A program made the position numbers and the translations under genes. 64,000 bases of DNA, taken from NCBI GenBank assembly GCA_030068075.1, contig CM057835.1, forward strand, positions 21,105,957 to 21,169,956, in the 5' to 3' direction. This stretch comes from Paguma larvata. Its lineage: Eukaryota; Chordata; Mammalia; Carnivora; Viverridae. This document shows, in pieces, positions 24,451-36,964 of this stretch. Each line of letters starts with the position of its first letter. Within the stretch, counting starts at the first letter, position 1. Below the pieces are notes generated by a model. The model worked only from the letters and a program-made list of their open reading frames with translations, had not been told where the DNA came from and searched no databases.

Positions 24451-25079
24451 ATAGAAATTTGAGGAGATGAATCATATGCTTAAAGACATGCTTGGGTATG
24501 TAAGTCAGACATGGAAGCTTGTACATCTCTCCTGATTGCTACTATTTTCTAGGAAATTAGAAGCAAGGTCAACTAAGTAAGGGAAAGAGGGAAAATGTTG
24601 GAGATTTGAGAAGAAAGAAAAAAGTGTGAAATATAAGTAGGAGCATGTTGTGAGAGAGAATGCCTGATATACGTAACGTAATCTCTGACAGCATTAAGGG
24701 GTAACGTAATATGAGTAGTTCTGAATTTAAAGACTAGTCAGCCTACTTAAACATTTTCTTCTAGTTATATTCAGCCACAAGACACAAATAGAGAGTAGGT
24801 AGAAAATAACATTTACTTGAGTTGGCTTTTGCCAAGAAATTAACATGAAATTGAAGGACAGCAAGTAAATTTTGGTGTACATCATTGTTTATAATAAGCC
24901 ATGGGGTTTTACCTGCTTAATATGTGAAGGGAAAGATAAAGGATGAGGGAACCAAGAAAACACCGCAGAATCAGGAAACCGTAGTTCCCTGTGGAATCAA
25001 AGGTTTGCTCTAACCAGAGTTCTAAGTGGAAGACTGGAAAATAAGAGTCTAGGGAGTGAGAGAAGAGAATGATGTGAGA

Positions 25080-25292
25080 GGGTCACCTGGGTGGCTCAGT
25101 CAGTTAAGCATCTGGCTTCAGCTCAGGTCATGATCTCACAGTTTGTGAGTTCGAGCACCGCGCCAGGCTCTGTGCTGACAGCTCGGAGCCTGGAGCCTGC
25201 TTTGGATTCTGTGTCTCTCTCTTTCTCTGCCCCTCCCCCACTCACGGTCTGTCTTTCTCTCTCAAAAGTAAATAAGCATTAAAAAAAAAAAA
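25080..25292 (+). mobile_element. Felid-type SINE
   Basis: The head GGGTCACCTGGGTGGCTCAGTCAG, B-box region GTGAGTTCGAGCACCGCGCC, CT-rich tract, CAAAAGTAAATAAGCATT and A12 tail are complete. It is close to the young consensus. Confidence 0.95.
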
Positions 25293-25559
25293 GAGAGAAG
25301 GATATATGAAATTGAGATTGGGGAAAGATTGCAGGGATTGATGCTGACAAGGACCATGACTAGCCAAGAGGTTGTGGGGGACTGATCCATGGGCTTGAAA
25401 GACAAGAAAGATTTCAATAAATAGGGAAAGAATAAAATGGTCTATAAGTAAGAATCAGTGAACAGCCATGAAACGGTTCATACAAAAATAGCAACTTATT
25501 ATTATTATTATTAATTATTACCACCTTTTGAGCCTTATTTTCAGCTTCTTTTCCATATC

Positions 25560-25780
25560 GTATCTCAGCTCACACTATTCAGAGTCCCCCCCATTCTGCC
25601 TAGGTACAGTGACCTCCCTGGATACTTTGCTTAAATTCCTTCAGTTAATTCTCATAGCAATTCTGAAAGGTATACTTCATCTTCCTTTTGACCATCATAG
25701 CAGAGAGATTTTATTTCTCTCACATAACTAAACATTCAAAAGTCAGACATCTGGTAAACAGTAGTACCATTTTCAAATCT
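25560..25780 (-). repeat. MIR-like element, antisense
   Basis: CTCATAGCAATTCTGAAAGGTATACTTCATC followed by CATAACTAAACATTCAAAAGTCAG resembles the antisense MIR 3' half and core, worn. Confidence 0.4.
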
Positions 25781-25793
25781 AGCCATTTAGATA

Positions 25794-25794
<1 letters not shown>

Positions 25795-25841
<47 letters not shown>
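25795..25841. repeat. (GT)n-(AT)n compound microsatellite
   Basis: A GT run passes into AT units with one GT interruption. It sits at the position of the poly-T tail of the adjacent antisense SINE and probably grew from it. Confidence 0.95.
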
Positions 25842-25843
<2 letters not shown>

Positions 25844-26030
25844 AATGTTTATTCATTTTTGTGTGTGAGCAGGAAAGGGGCAGAGAAAGAGGGAGACACA
25901 GAATCTGAAGCAGACTCCAGGCTCCAAGCTGTCAGCACAGAGCCCAACATCGGGCTTGAACCCATGAGCTGCGAGATCATGTCCTGAGCTGAAGCTGGAC
26001 ACTTAACCGACTGAGCCTCCCAGGCACCCC
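25842..26030 (-). mobile_element. Felid-type SINE, antisense
   Basis: AAATGTTTATTCATTTTTGTG, GGGGCAGAGAAAGAGGGAGACAC, CAGAGCCCAACATCGGGC and CTGAGCCTCCCAGGCACCCC follow in antisense order. Confidence 0.93.
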
Positions 26031-26039
26031 TAGACTTAA

Positions 26040-28640
26040 AGTGACATGTTTTTAACCATTATAGGTTATAGGAACTACACTCTACCTTTATATAGATTGG
26101 ATATAACCTTCTATTCAAAGGACTTGGTAAGTTATTATGTGCATGTCATTATCCAGAAATTTTATAATATTTAAATGTAAGAACATTCACATTTTTTTCA
26201 TAGTAGAGTAAATGATCCAAACTGTGTTTGTACAGATAACTAGAGACAGTGAGGAGGATGGATTAGAACCGGGAAGCTATTGTCAGAGATCAGATCAGTG
26301 ATGATGGAGATAATAAAGGGGCATGGCTGAGATGTGGCCAAGGGAGGCGTGACAAGACAGGATGACTAATGGCAGAGCTGAGAGGCCGGGAGGGGTAAAA
26401 TATGACTGGGTTTTTTGTTTGACCAAGAGGATGGAAGGTACTAACATAAACCAAGAAAAGAAAGAAAATATATTTAAGGAGGAGACAATGAGTATTGTTT
26501 GGGGAAGGGTAAATTTAAGGGGGCTCCAGGAAATCCATGTGGCAACATGAAGACAATTGGGCAAGAATTATTACCTGTGTTTTTCACACCTGTGCACACT
26601 GAGATTCAATGACACAGAGTTAAAGGGTTGCAGATAAGACTAAAATGCCTACTTCTTTGTGGTAATGAAGGATCTTAGGAAACATAGGCTATATGGGTAG
26701 TACATATACTTCTTTCATTTTAAAGTCAGGTCAAATTATAAAAGAACATAGAAACTTAACATAATCTACTTGATTGCTGTGGACTAGAAAGGAAAGCATT
26801 TTGAGACACAGCATGAGAGAAGTTGTACTGTTCCTTCTGATTTTCATGCTGCACTAAATACCACTCTGGCCAGCCCGAGCTATGTTTTCTCTTTTGAATC
26901 TTGAGTTTAAAGCACTCACACATTTGAGAGACTAGACTAAGCCTTGCTCTTGAATCCTAGCTTCTCCCCTCTAGTTTATTCTTCTACAGAAGAATGGATG
27001 GTGAAACCCAGGAGCAGTGTGAGCTCACCCCTGTGAACAAATGGGTCCCTCTAGGGCACTTGTCATTTCTCTCTTTCTTTCTACTTCTCTCTTTTCATTT
27101 CTTTTTCACTGTCCCTCTCTTCCTCCCCCATGCTGCAACCACCCCCCAAATATTTCATCTACATAGAAGTATCACATAGGTTACAATTCCCTTCGCTGGT
27201 AAACTTTACAGCAAGTGAATGTAGTTCTCATTCAAGGATGAGAAGAGAAGCTGCTACATCCTAGAAACCCCTGTCTACCGATTAGTGTCCATTTTAGCCT
27301 ATTTATATAGAAGAGGAAGTTTAATGTGGAAGAGAAGGCTTGGGACTCAGGACTTAGTCAAATCAACAGATAGACATTTATATAGATCCTAGTTGCCCTA
27401 CCCCAAATCTTTATCTGTTGAAGGATGCAGTGATGATGCTCCACCCCTAGGTGAGAGGCACAGTAGATCTGCAGAATGCATTTGTCAATAGGTGTTCCTC
27501 TCCACAGAATCTTGGCATTTGGCAACACAATATTTCTCTGAAACAAATCGAGTTTTTACATGCTGATTTTTTGATTGCTTTTAATTGGCAATACAGAAAA
27601 CCCAGAAGTTGATGAGGTGGAGAGAAAGTAAAAAATGCCCAAGAAACAGAATGGAAACATCTATTTTGAAAGCTTCCTTGCTTTTCTGATTCCTTTCTTT
27701 TTTTAAGGTTTTATTTCAATCTCAGTTAGAAATAAGGTGTACTATTAGTTTCTGGTGTCTGATTCCTTCTAAATGAAATGTTTATGGAGTGGCTTTATGC
27801 TTTAATCTTAAATAAAATTTCCCAAAGACTGAACATGCTTATATTCAAACGTACTTGCTCAAATGTCAATAATTAATATATAATAATGATACCAATTATA
27901 TAGGTGTTCAAGTAAATATTACAAAGTGCCATTTCAAACAATACTGCAGACCAGGTATTATGTGAAAAACCTTTCTGTTATGGCACAAGTAAAATGTTGG
28001 GTAAATTATTCAAAATCTTTTTTTTTATTTAAAAAAGTGGCTTTTGTATCCATAATATACAGGCAGCAAAAGAAGAGAATTATCATAGTGAGAAAACAGA
28101 TCTATGGAGCTGGTGTTTGCCTGAGGGTATTTGCCTATCAATAGAAGTTGAGAGCTGGAAGTTTTAAAAACCAACAGGAGAAGAGAATAGGAAATGAAGC
28201 TTACAGATAAAATAGGGCATATGGTTTGATTAGAGAACCTCACATACAACCAGGATCCTGAAAGAGCAAATCTCAGAGGGTGAACTCGAAAAGGAAATTA
28301 GCCTCCTGAGAGAACTGGCGAATGTACAGTCTCAGCCTTAGCTTAGTTGAAACAGAAAAACCACAAAAAAATCTGGGAATTCCTTACCACGAGTCTGCAT
28401 TTACCCATGTGAGTTGATATGTTAAAAATAGCAGAAAAACAAATGTTATCCTATTTAATGAACTCTCTCATAAGCAATAAAATATCAGCATGAGGCCCAT
28501 ATGGACGAAATAAACTTTAACAAAATTCTGGTTTATCGTGTTCTCATTTTGGTAAACCACACCCTCCCGCAAGATTGTTCTTTAATACTTGGTCTCAAAA
28601 ATTCCATCGGAGAAATTTCTAAGGATTAGAGTTAACACTC
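26040..28640. other. DCC: Intronic sequence, mostly unique
   Basis: About 2.6 kb with a worn antisense MIR-like patch near 26540-26650 (ATTATTACCTGTGTTTTTCACAC...GAGATTCAATGACACAGAG). Open frames are short and without domains. Confidence 0.45.
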
Positions 28641-28700
28641 AACAATCACCCATACATGAAAAGAAACAAGCTACTATGAGGAAGAGTAAGCAGAAACAAA
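28640..28700 (+). repeat. Possible edge of an ancient L1 5' or ORF1 fragment
   Basis: CACCCATACATGAAAAGAAACAAG...GAGTAAGCAGAAACAA, together with the following GACTCACAAGGACTGCAGATATTAGAATAATC, resembles the 5' UTR/ORF1 border of old mammalian L1 subfamilies. This is recognition by eye only. Confidence 0.35.
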
Positions 28701-28707
28701 TAGCTGA

Positions 28708-28850
28708 TTTAGACTCACAAGGACTGCAGATATTAGAATAATCAAACATGGACCACAAAGTAAGTTTAATGAATTTAAAGAAATAGAGATATTACACAGT
28801 TTATTCTTATGGAAGCAATTGGAATTTATCCAATATCTACATTAGGTTTA
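28708..28850. repeat. 143-bp segment, copied again at 30523-30665
   Basis: It matches 30523-30665 over the full 143 bp in direct orientation with four transitions (about 97% identity) and no indels. The copy here continues smoothly into old-L1-like sequence on its left, so it is the more likely source. Confidence 0.93.
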
Positions 28851-29009
28851 CAAATCAAGCTTCAAAGTCTTAAAATCATGAAACATTTCAAGGAGAGAAT
28901 CTTGAGAAAAATCAAGAACAGTAATAGATCGTAATCTTAAAACCAGACATATACAGATCACATTTGCCTACAAGTGACAAGTGAAAAGAGGAAGAACACT
29001 TCTACCAAA

Positions 29010-29230
29010 TACTAGACGCTCTTGTATGATGTTTACATATGTTAGGATTATAATTTAATCCTAACAAAAACTTTGCAAGCTAAAGTATTATTATTTACTC
29101 TTTATTACACAGTAAAGTCAGGCTCAAAGAAGTTATTTGGTTTTCTTGAGATCACGTGATGTCAGTGACAGAATGGGGATTACAACCTGGCCACTATGGT
29201 TCTCTATGACCCTGTTCTATCAATATACAG
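29010..29230 (-). repeat. MIR element, antisense
   Basis: TAATCCTAACAAAAACTTTGCAAGC, TTACACAGTAAAGTCAGGCTCAAAGAAGTTATTTGG and GACAGAATGGGGATTACAACC are the antisense MIR core, worn. Confidence 0.7.
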
Positions 29231-29366
29231 CTAGATTCTGTTCTCTGTTTATTACTTTGAAAACCAAGGACATAAAAAACCTGATTATCATAAATTCATA
29301 TGCTTGTCTTTTTTCAAGGAAATTTCTGGTAAGTGACTTCATTTGATTGTATAAACAATCCCATTT

Positions 29367-29368
<2 letters not shown>

Positions 29369-29399
<31 letters not shown>
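29369..29399. repeat. (AC)15 microsatellite near a DCC splice donor
   Basis: An uninterrupted AC array. On the DCC (minus) strand it reads (GT)n and begins about 158 nt downstream of the donor of the exon at 29557-29713. Confidence 0.97.
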
Positions 29400-29401
<2 letters not shown>

Positions 29402-29555
29402 CAATGGAGATATACCGTCTCCACTTACTAATGAGGGATAGACAGAGCTGAGATACCACATGGTACCCAAAGTCCCTTCTCAAGATCTCCTGCAGGTGCC
29501 TTTATGCCACAGTACACCTGTAAAGAGGTGGTGGATTACGTACTAGTACGACCTA

Positions 29556-29813
<258 letters not shown>

Positions 29814-30365
29814 TCAGAGATTCTAAAGGAAGGAAGAAAAACAAGGAAAGCGAACAAACAGCAAATGGAATCAAAGGTATATCAGAATTTTTCGGAGCTT
29901 ATAAAAGGGTCGTTAATTAATAGCATATATGATTCTACTGCATATTTGTCCAGTTTCCATTACTCGTGGGATTCATGACCATTAGCAAGTGTTCTGTTTA
30001 GGCATGATGCAGAGAAACATAGCCACAGATAAGTGCCTCAGGTAACCAAAAGGAGTTATTACATAACATCATTCCACTCAGACCTATTTATCCTGTTTGA
30101 GATACAATTTGAAGGAATAGCAAAGCAAAGTCACGGAAGCTAACAAACGTAAAAAGAGTTCTCATAGGCTATCTGCTAGGAAGGAAATGACGGGAAAAAA
30201 ATTTCTCCCAGACTTAAAGATACACAACTGTCCAATGCTTGCAGAGTATCCCTGCATGTACAGCAAAATTTGACAAACTGTTATTCACAGGAATAATCAT
30301 CCACAATTGGAGAACTCGTTTTTTAAATATTTGGGGCATTACGATCTGTAAAGAAATTTTCGATT

Positions 30366-30426
30366 ATGTGTGTGTGTGTGTGTGTATGTGTGTGTGTGTG
30401 TATGTGTGTGTGTGTGTGTGTGTGTG
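30366..30426. repeat. (TG)n microsatellite with TATG interruptions
   Basis: A 61-bp TG array interrupted twice by TA. On the DCC strand it reads (CA)n, about 650 nt upstream of the acceptor of the exon at 29557-29713. Confidence 0.96.
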
Positions 30427-30492
30427 AATTCATAATTCATTTTATTTTCTCAAGTCCCCAAGGGGAGGAAACGTGTTTCATCCTAACAGATG

Positions 30493-30665
30493 ATGTGTCT
30501 GCACCTTTTCATAGGAGGGCTGTTTAGACTCACAAGGACTGCAGATATTAGAATAATCAAATATGGACTACAAAGTAAGTTTAATAAATTTAAAGAAACA
30601 GAGATATTACACAGTTTATTCTTATGGAAGCAATTGGAATTTATCCAATATCTACATTAGGTTTA
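30493..30665. repeat. Composite duplicated segment (template-switch scar)
   Basis: 30493-30526 is the reverse complement of 33498-33531 (34 bp, one mismatch). 30523-30665 is a direct copy of 28708-28850 (143 bp, four mismatches). The two pieces share TTTA at their join. Just beyond, AGATCCATTTGCCTACA (about 30681) resembles AGATCACATTTGCCTACA at about 28956, so the second copy may continue after an internal deletion. Confidence 0.85.
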
Positions 30666-31214
30666 GCTCAAAAATCACAAAGATCCATTTGCCTACATTT
30701 AATCTTCAAACTGGATTTTGTGGGCTATTTTCTCCAGGTCTTTTCAAAGTTAGTCTCCATCCTTGCATTCGCTTTCTCCAGAGGATAGCTGAGTCACTAC
30801 TTCTGCTGTGTGCTACACTCCTATTAGCTGGAAAATCCACTGGAGTGAGGGAGCCTATCTTCTTTCCCAATGATTCCAGAAATATTATCAATTGACAACG
30901 CATACCAGTTAATATAGAAGAAGAAGTTTTAAAGAGCTGCAGAAAGTTTTCAAATTTATTTCTGGCTCCATAGATACTTAATTCTTCTTTATAGATAAAA
31001 TCCTCCCTTGCTTTTTGGTCAACATAGTATTTGAAACAAATGGTAGACTGGTAGCAAGTTACTCAATCTTTTGTGGCAGAGTGGTGAGGGGAGGGAGAAG
31101 ATTGATGCCTGGACATGTGGCATCTGTCTCAAAAATGTGGGTGATATGAAGCGTCCTGACAAAAACCTGTACTTCCACATACTACAGACATCTCAAACTA
31201 GCACACTGAAGTGA

Positions 31215-31690
31215 ATGTATCCTCCCCACCACCTTCACTCCCCTGGGCCACTCCACTCAGTTATGTCTACACTGTCTGTCAACTGTGCAGCTCAGAAGCC
31301 TAACAGGTATCCCCTACCCTTGACTCTTTCACTCATTCCTTCCAGGATTCCCCCTCCTGGACATCAGGTAAATCTACTCTGTGTTAGCTCCACTGGCATA
31401 CTTAGAGCCACACCATCGTTTAATCTTGTCAGAACTGCCACAGCTCTCTTCCAGCTCCTCTGCTGTCCTTCCACGCATCTCCCTCAAATGTATTATCTGT
31501 ATAGCCTCCTGAATAAGCTTGTAAGAAGACACATCTGGTCATATCCGTCTACTATTATTTATCCTCAGTGTCTACTCTGTACCTCAGGGAATCTCCAAAC
31601 TTCAAAATCTGCCTACTGGCTTGGCTCCTGCTTATCAATTTTCTTAGTTGGGCTTCCTCCACAAAAAGGTCGTAAGACAAGGATTTAAAA
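31215..31690 (+). repeat. L2 fragment
   Basis: CTCAGAAGCCTAACAGGTATCC, CTCTTTCACTCATTCC, GACATCAGGTAAATCTACTC, TCCAGCTCCTCTGCTG, ACACATCTGGTCATATCC and AATCTGCCTACTGGCTTGGC follow the L2 upstream order. A 157-codon frame spans it; this is a chance open frame in a pyrimidine-rich repeat. Confidence 0.5.
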
Positions 31691-32630
31691 GAAATAGTTT
31701 ATTTGGAAGCTGATTCAAGGAGCCACCGAGAAGTGAGGAAGTGAGACAGCAGGGGTAAAGGCTAGAAAAAGTGAGTTATCTGGCAGTCAGCATACTGGGA
31801 AACAGAACGGCAACTCTACTGGGAACTCTGGCGGCCAGAGTGGCACAGGCCTCGAAGTTATCTGTTCTGAGGGAAGCAAGCTGAAATATTTATCTACCCC
31901 TCTTCCACCACTGATTGAGGGTGATTCCAAGGGCATTAGCTTTCCTGCACAATAGCTCAGTGTGTTCCTATTGCCTGAAAAATAACACTTTGGGGTAAAG
32001 CTTGCAAGGTTTCCACAGTAAGCAGCATCCGATAGCTCTACTCATCCAAAAAGTATTCACAGAGCCCGTATCCAAAGTCAGCCCTTCCAGGCGCAGAGGA
32101 GACAGTGGTGAACAACAGATGAAGGCATTCCTCATGGAGCTCACATGGAGGTTCCCTGGCTTTTGTCCTCCCACCTCAGATGGGTCATGTGCTGAGGCCA
32201 TAACAAGGTTTGAGGGAAGCACATGTCACATGACAACGTGAACACCGGATCATCACATCTTTGAATGACAACAGGATCTGGAGGCTCCCTAGCTTTTTGG
32301 TGCTTGCACTAAGCAGGCTCTCTCCATGTGGATACACGAGTGATCCCCCAAAGCCCTCCCACAGTAGCTCCCACTCTACCAGACCCATCTCGTCCACCTG
32401 ACTCCTGCAGTCCCCCATCACCTAGTTTAGTGTCATTTCCTCTGGAAAGACTGACCCAAAGTATTGGCAAAATACCTAAGTGCTGATAGATATCTAATAA
32501 CTATAATATAACAAGAATGTCCAAAGAGCAACAAAATGATAAGCTTATTTTAAAATAGGGTTCAACGTGACAGTAAAAGAAATGTACGTTAAAATAAAAT
32601 CTAAAAAAGTCTGTCAGAATAAAGTGCACT
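31691..32630. other. DCC: Intronic sequence without a firm assignment
   Basis: 31690-31990 has the look of an old LTR or transposon (GAAGCTGATTCAAGGAGCC, GGGAACTCTGGCGGCCAGAG) but I cannot name it. The rest, up to 32630, is unremarkable. Confidence 0.35.
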
Positions 32631-32644
32631 AAAAAAAATCTGTC

Positions 32645-32862
32645 GGGGCGCCTGGGTGGCTCAGTTGGCTAAGCGGCCGACTTCGGCTCAGGTCATGATC
32701 TCACGGTCTGTGAGTTCGAGCCCCACGTCAGGCTCTGAGCTGGCGGCTCAGAGCCTGGAGCCTGCTTCAGATTTTATATCTCCCTCTCTCTCTGCCCTTC
32801 CCCTGCTTATACTCTATGTCTATGTCTCTCAAAAATAAATAAACATTAAAAATTAAAAAAAA
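32645..32862 (+). mobile_element. Young felid SINE with target-site duplication
   Basis: The head GGGCGCCTGGGTGGCTCAGT, B-box region GTGAGTTCGAGCCCCACGTC, CT-rich tract and ATAAATAAACATTAAAAATTAAAA tail are complete. AAAAAAAATCTGTC (32631-32644) and AAAAAAAACCTGTC (32855-32868) flank it. Confidence 0.96.
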
Positions 32863-33497
32863 CCTGTCAGAGTAGCAAGATTTTAAAGAATGTTAGTATC
32901 TAGAGTTGGCCAGGACATTCTCTTACACTGTCAGCTGAAGTTGGTAAGAGTACAGTATTTTTAGCAGCTTATTTGGCAAAATCCTTTAAAATGAAAAATA
33001 TTCATACCATGTAACCAAACATTCTCGGGTCTCTAAATTTATCACTTAAAAAACCCCACATAACTGGCGCATCCTTGTGAAATCATAGCTCACTTTCTCA
33101 AAATATAATACCTATACATCTTACCAGCTTAAAGTACATGGGGTCCTTACTAGATTTTTTTACAAAAGATTTTACAAAACAAAATGTGATCAATGATGAC
33201 TTGCAAAAATCTTCTGAGAATTCTCAAGGAGTTAGACCAATTACTTTGAAAAGAAAAGGAGACAAATTTTCCATTCCTTTTTCCTCAAAAGCACCTCATG
33301 TAGAGATGTCGTCACACCAAAAATGAGTTGACTTCCCCACCCATTCAGGGGCTGCCAAGGAGGAGAGCAATGAGAGTCTGCCCACAGACCCTTTTCTCCT
33401 CAGGCTTCCAGGAGTGCCTTCTCACAGAGTAGGTTAGATGCAGATGACACAGATAAAGCTCAGAACAGAATTAATCATGGACTCTTTTACCTCAATT

Positions 33498-33531
33498 TAA
33501 ACAGCCCTCCTATGAAAAGGCGCAGACACAT
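33498..33531. repeat. 34-bp inverted partner of 30493-30526
   Basis: It reads TAAACAGCCCTCCTATGAAA and on to GCAGACACAT. The reverse complement occurs at 30493-30526 with one mismatch. Confidence 0.9.
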
Positions 33532-33934
33532 TTTTTAACAAAGAGATGGCTTCTTTCTTTATACAGGGAATTAATTTTGTTCGTATTAATCCTCCATGCT
33601 TTCTCTCAACAGTAACTCGTCTTCACAGAAGGTCTCAATAAGGAACCAATCAGGACTTTTTTTTCTTTGCTCTTGGAGGCCTAATCTCCAGTCTGGACCT
33701 AATCTCCCTGGCCCATTACTGTTGCCATGGTTACAGCTTCTTTATCTGTTGTCATGGAGAAGGTGAGGCGAATTTACCACCCTATAACATAGTCTCTATT
33801 TATTATTTTTTTTGTAAGAATCTCTTTAAAAAAATTATCATAGTCAAATCCAAGAAAAGGAATTGATTTCTGAAAATAATATAAATCAAAAGAATAGTTT
33901 TAAAACTTTGGTTTCTAAATTACTAATTGCTCTT

Positions 33935-33964
33935 TCTACTACTACTATTACTACTACTACTATT
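33935..33964. repeat. (TAC)n microsatellite
   Basis: Tandem CTA/TAC units with one TTA variant. Confidence 0.9.
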
Positions 33965-33969
33965 GTTTT

Positions 33970-34950
33970 ATGATATTATTGCAATAGCCTTGGTAACAAT
34001 TACATTATTGGGTTTATTTTTCTATAAAGTCATGTTCTGTCTAGATATCAGAGGCTTTTTTTCTCTCAGAATTTTATTATATGTTTACAGACATGAGTTT
34101 TCCTCAGAGTTTATTAACTGTCTGACCTCCACTTGCTATGAAGCACATGAAAGATAAGATATATTCACAAAAACACAAAAATATTTAATTTATGTTAAGC
34201 ATCAAAAACCCATAGGCTTATTTCCTTATCAATCCCCATACTGATAACTAAAATACCATAAATGTGGCCACCAGATCAACTAGATGCTTTTTTTTCACCG
34301 CATCTCCTTATTAGCCTGAAGATTTAAGTAAAATATAAATAGATAACGCTAATGAAATTACAAGAACATTTAACTGTCCTCAGGGCAAACTCTATTTCTT
34401 TTCCTTTTGTCTTCTTTTCTTATCATTGTTCCCTTGACTCCAAGTTCTACCTTAGGATTGGCCAAATAGAGAAGTAGATAAAATTTAAATTTTGGTTTAA
34501 AGTTTTTGTAGTTCACAAAGTAATTTAACAAACTTACCAAAAGGAAGTTCGGCTGTATACATGAAATTACAAAGAATAACATTTTTTTCTTAAGTTTCAT
34601 GTTATTTTCAAAATTCAAAGAATCATGACTTTTGAGCTAGTATACTGAGAACTTTAGTAAAACTAAGAAATATATACTAAAAATAGTGATTTGAAGCCAC
34701 TTTTTATTTTAAGTTAATATGAGATAGAAGTTAATACTCTCCATAACATTTCATTAAATCTTAATCTTTACATAAAATACTTTATTGGGTTAGTATCTAA
34801 AATTGGATAATCAACATTTATCGAATGTCTATCCAAGTCTTACTCTTATGCTTGAAATGAAGAATTATTTGTTTTTAAACTGTGGATTTTTTCCTAAGAG
34901 AATAGGGAACTAATTTTAAGACATAGGTGTATACATGTAAGACAATTGCT
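33970..34950. other. DCC: AT-rich intronic sequence
   Basis: About 980 bp, strongly AT-rich. No repeat or coding signal recognised. Confidence 0.5.
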
Positions 34951-34970
34951 AACTTTGAGATAGTCTCTTA

Positions 34971-35197
34971 TTTTTTTTTTAATTTTTAATGTTTATTTAT
35001 TTTTGAGAGAGAGAGAGAGAGAGGGCACACAAGTGGGGAAGGGGCGGAGAAAGAGAGGTAGACATAGAATCTGAAGCAGGCTCCAGGCTCTAAGCTGTCA
35101 GCACAGAGCCCGATGTAGGGCTCGAACTCACCAACCATGAGTTGGTGACCTAAGCCAAAGTCGGATGCTTAACTGACTGAGGCACCCAGGTGCCCCA
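34971..35197 (-). mobile_element. Felid-type SINE, antisense, with target-site duplication
   Basis: Poly-T, TTTTTAATGTTTATTTATTTTTGAG, (GA)n, CAGAGCCCGATGTAGGGC and GCACCCAGGTGCCCC follow in antisense order. The duplication AGATAGTCTCTTA is perfect at 34958-34970 and 35198-35210. Confidence 0.97.
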
Positions 35198-35559
35198 AGA
35201 TAGTCTCTTAGTTTTAAACAAATGCCATCCTAAATCTTCAGTAGGGTGGTTGTTTAGAAATCAGAATACACCTTCTCACTAAACCATTTCTATATTATTC
35301 CCAGAAACCTATTATTTTACAGACTTATTATTTTACAAACTATCATAGTAGTAGTGCTGTGGAATTGGATCATGCATGTATGAATTTTCTTTGGTAAGAT
35401 GAACTTATGTATCCAATCATTAATCCATTCAATATTCATGGAGGGATTAGTACTTGAAAGGCATTGAATGAAGGGCTGTTTTAATACATCTCCCAATTCC
35501 AGGAGGAAGGCCAGCTCAGTAATGTGTACTTCTCCCTGCCCCAGCTTCACTGTCAAGGA

Positions 35560-36010
35560 CCTATCTTCTCTCACCTCTCACACTGCCCTTCCCATCTCAG
35601 CTCAATGTTCTCAGTTAAGGTCACTGACCTTAACTGGTTACACGTAGACCTCTTGCTTTCACCTCTGCCACTTTTGTGTGCCACAGCCTGAGCTGGAATA
35701 CTTCCCTCCACTGGCTCCGGTGCTCTGACCAGGGCTTCTCCTTCAGACTTCTGCTCAGGTATCACCTCACTGATTCCCACCCTGGCTTCGGAGCCTCTAA
35801 ATCTGGACTTTCACGGGCCTTGGTGAAGTCCCCTGTAGGCACTTCCTCCCCTGAACTGCAATGGCATAGTCATTTTTTGATATCCTATATCAAATTATAT
35901 TCCCTGTAAGAGGACAGACCAAGTCTAAAGTGTTCATCACTTTCATCCCTAAATCTAGCACCATACATTTAGTGACGTCCTAGGCATCCAATACATTCTT
36001 ACAGTGTTAG
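35560..36010 (+). repeat. L2 3' region
   Basis: CAGCCTGAGCTGGAATACTTCCC, TTCAGACTTCTGCTCAGGTATCACC, CTGTAAGAGGACAGACC, TCATCCCTAAATCTAGCACC and CATCCAATACATTC follow L2 3' order. Confidence 0.65.
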
Positions 36011-36779
36011 CTAAATGAAAGCCTCTGCAAAATAGTGAAATTATAATGTTGACACTTTGACTAGAAAACATCCTTTCAGAACCCTCAAAAACAGGTATTT
36101 GAGATCATGTACTGCGAAGGAACTGAACTATTACTATGAGCTGGTGATACTAATCAAGATTCCTCTGCTAATACATTACAAAGTAGATTAAAAAACTGAA
36201 CTCAGAGGAAGGTTCCCAGGGGATGTAGGTTTACCCTAAAATCCAACTAAGCACCGAACAATGTAGATAGAAGATGTGTTCATACAGGAGTAATTCCTAA
36301 GAGAAATAATGTTTTCTTTAAGAAGCAGATCAGATGCTAAAAAGTTAATTTGAGTTAACTCGTACACAGAAAAGAACCTGGAGATCTGTTATAGGAAGTG
36401 TGGTTCTTACCGCAAAACCATATATCAAAGAGAATTGACAGGCCAATGTTGCATGGTAAGAAGGATCACCTATTGCTGTACAAAGATATATAAAATCTAT
36501 ATGAATAATATGAATATATGAAAAATAAAATCTAGAAGGTGGTATTATACCAGCAGAGAAAATACATCTCTCAGAGCTTGAAGTCTTGTCAAAAGACAAA
36601 ACTAGAAGTAAATAGCATCTGGTAAACTGGTCAACCTACTCATGTGTTAATTTTCACCTTGTTTATTTAAGAAAGTACCTTTTAAAAGGGTATCCAAAAT
36701 GGAGCAGATTTTAGGCAGTTTAGGAAAGGGGCTAGTCCATCACTTATGTAAACTAATGGACTGGACTAGAAAATTGCAA

Positions 36780-36960
36780 TTAAATAGAAGGGGTGTTGGA
36801 TCCCTGCCCTACTACTTCGTGATTGCATAACTTGGAAAATTATTTAGTTCTCTGACACTTATCCTCCACATTTGAAAACTGATCCAATTTATCTGACATG
36901 CAGGGCTATGTACTGACATAAACTGGGTTTAAGGAGTGCTCACAGAACCTGGCATACATG
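36780..36960 (+). repeat. MIR element
   Basis: CCCTGCCCTACTACTTCGTGATTGC, TTATTTAGTTCTCTGACAC, TCCACATTTGAAAACTG, CATGCAGGGCTATG and TGCTCACAGAACCTGGCATACA follow sense MIR order, worn. Confidence 0.5.
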
Positions 36961-36964
36961 TATT

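Noticed and set aside
31215..31688. 157-codon open frame
   Set aside because: Chance frame in L2-like sequence; low complexity and no recognisable domain.
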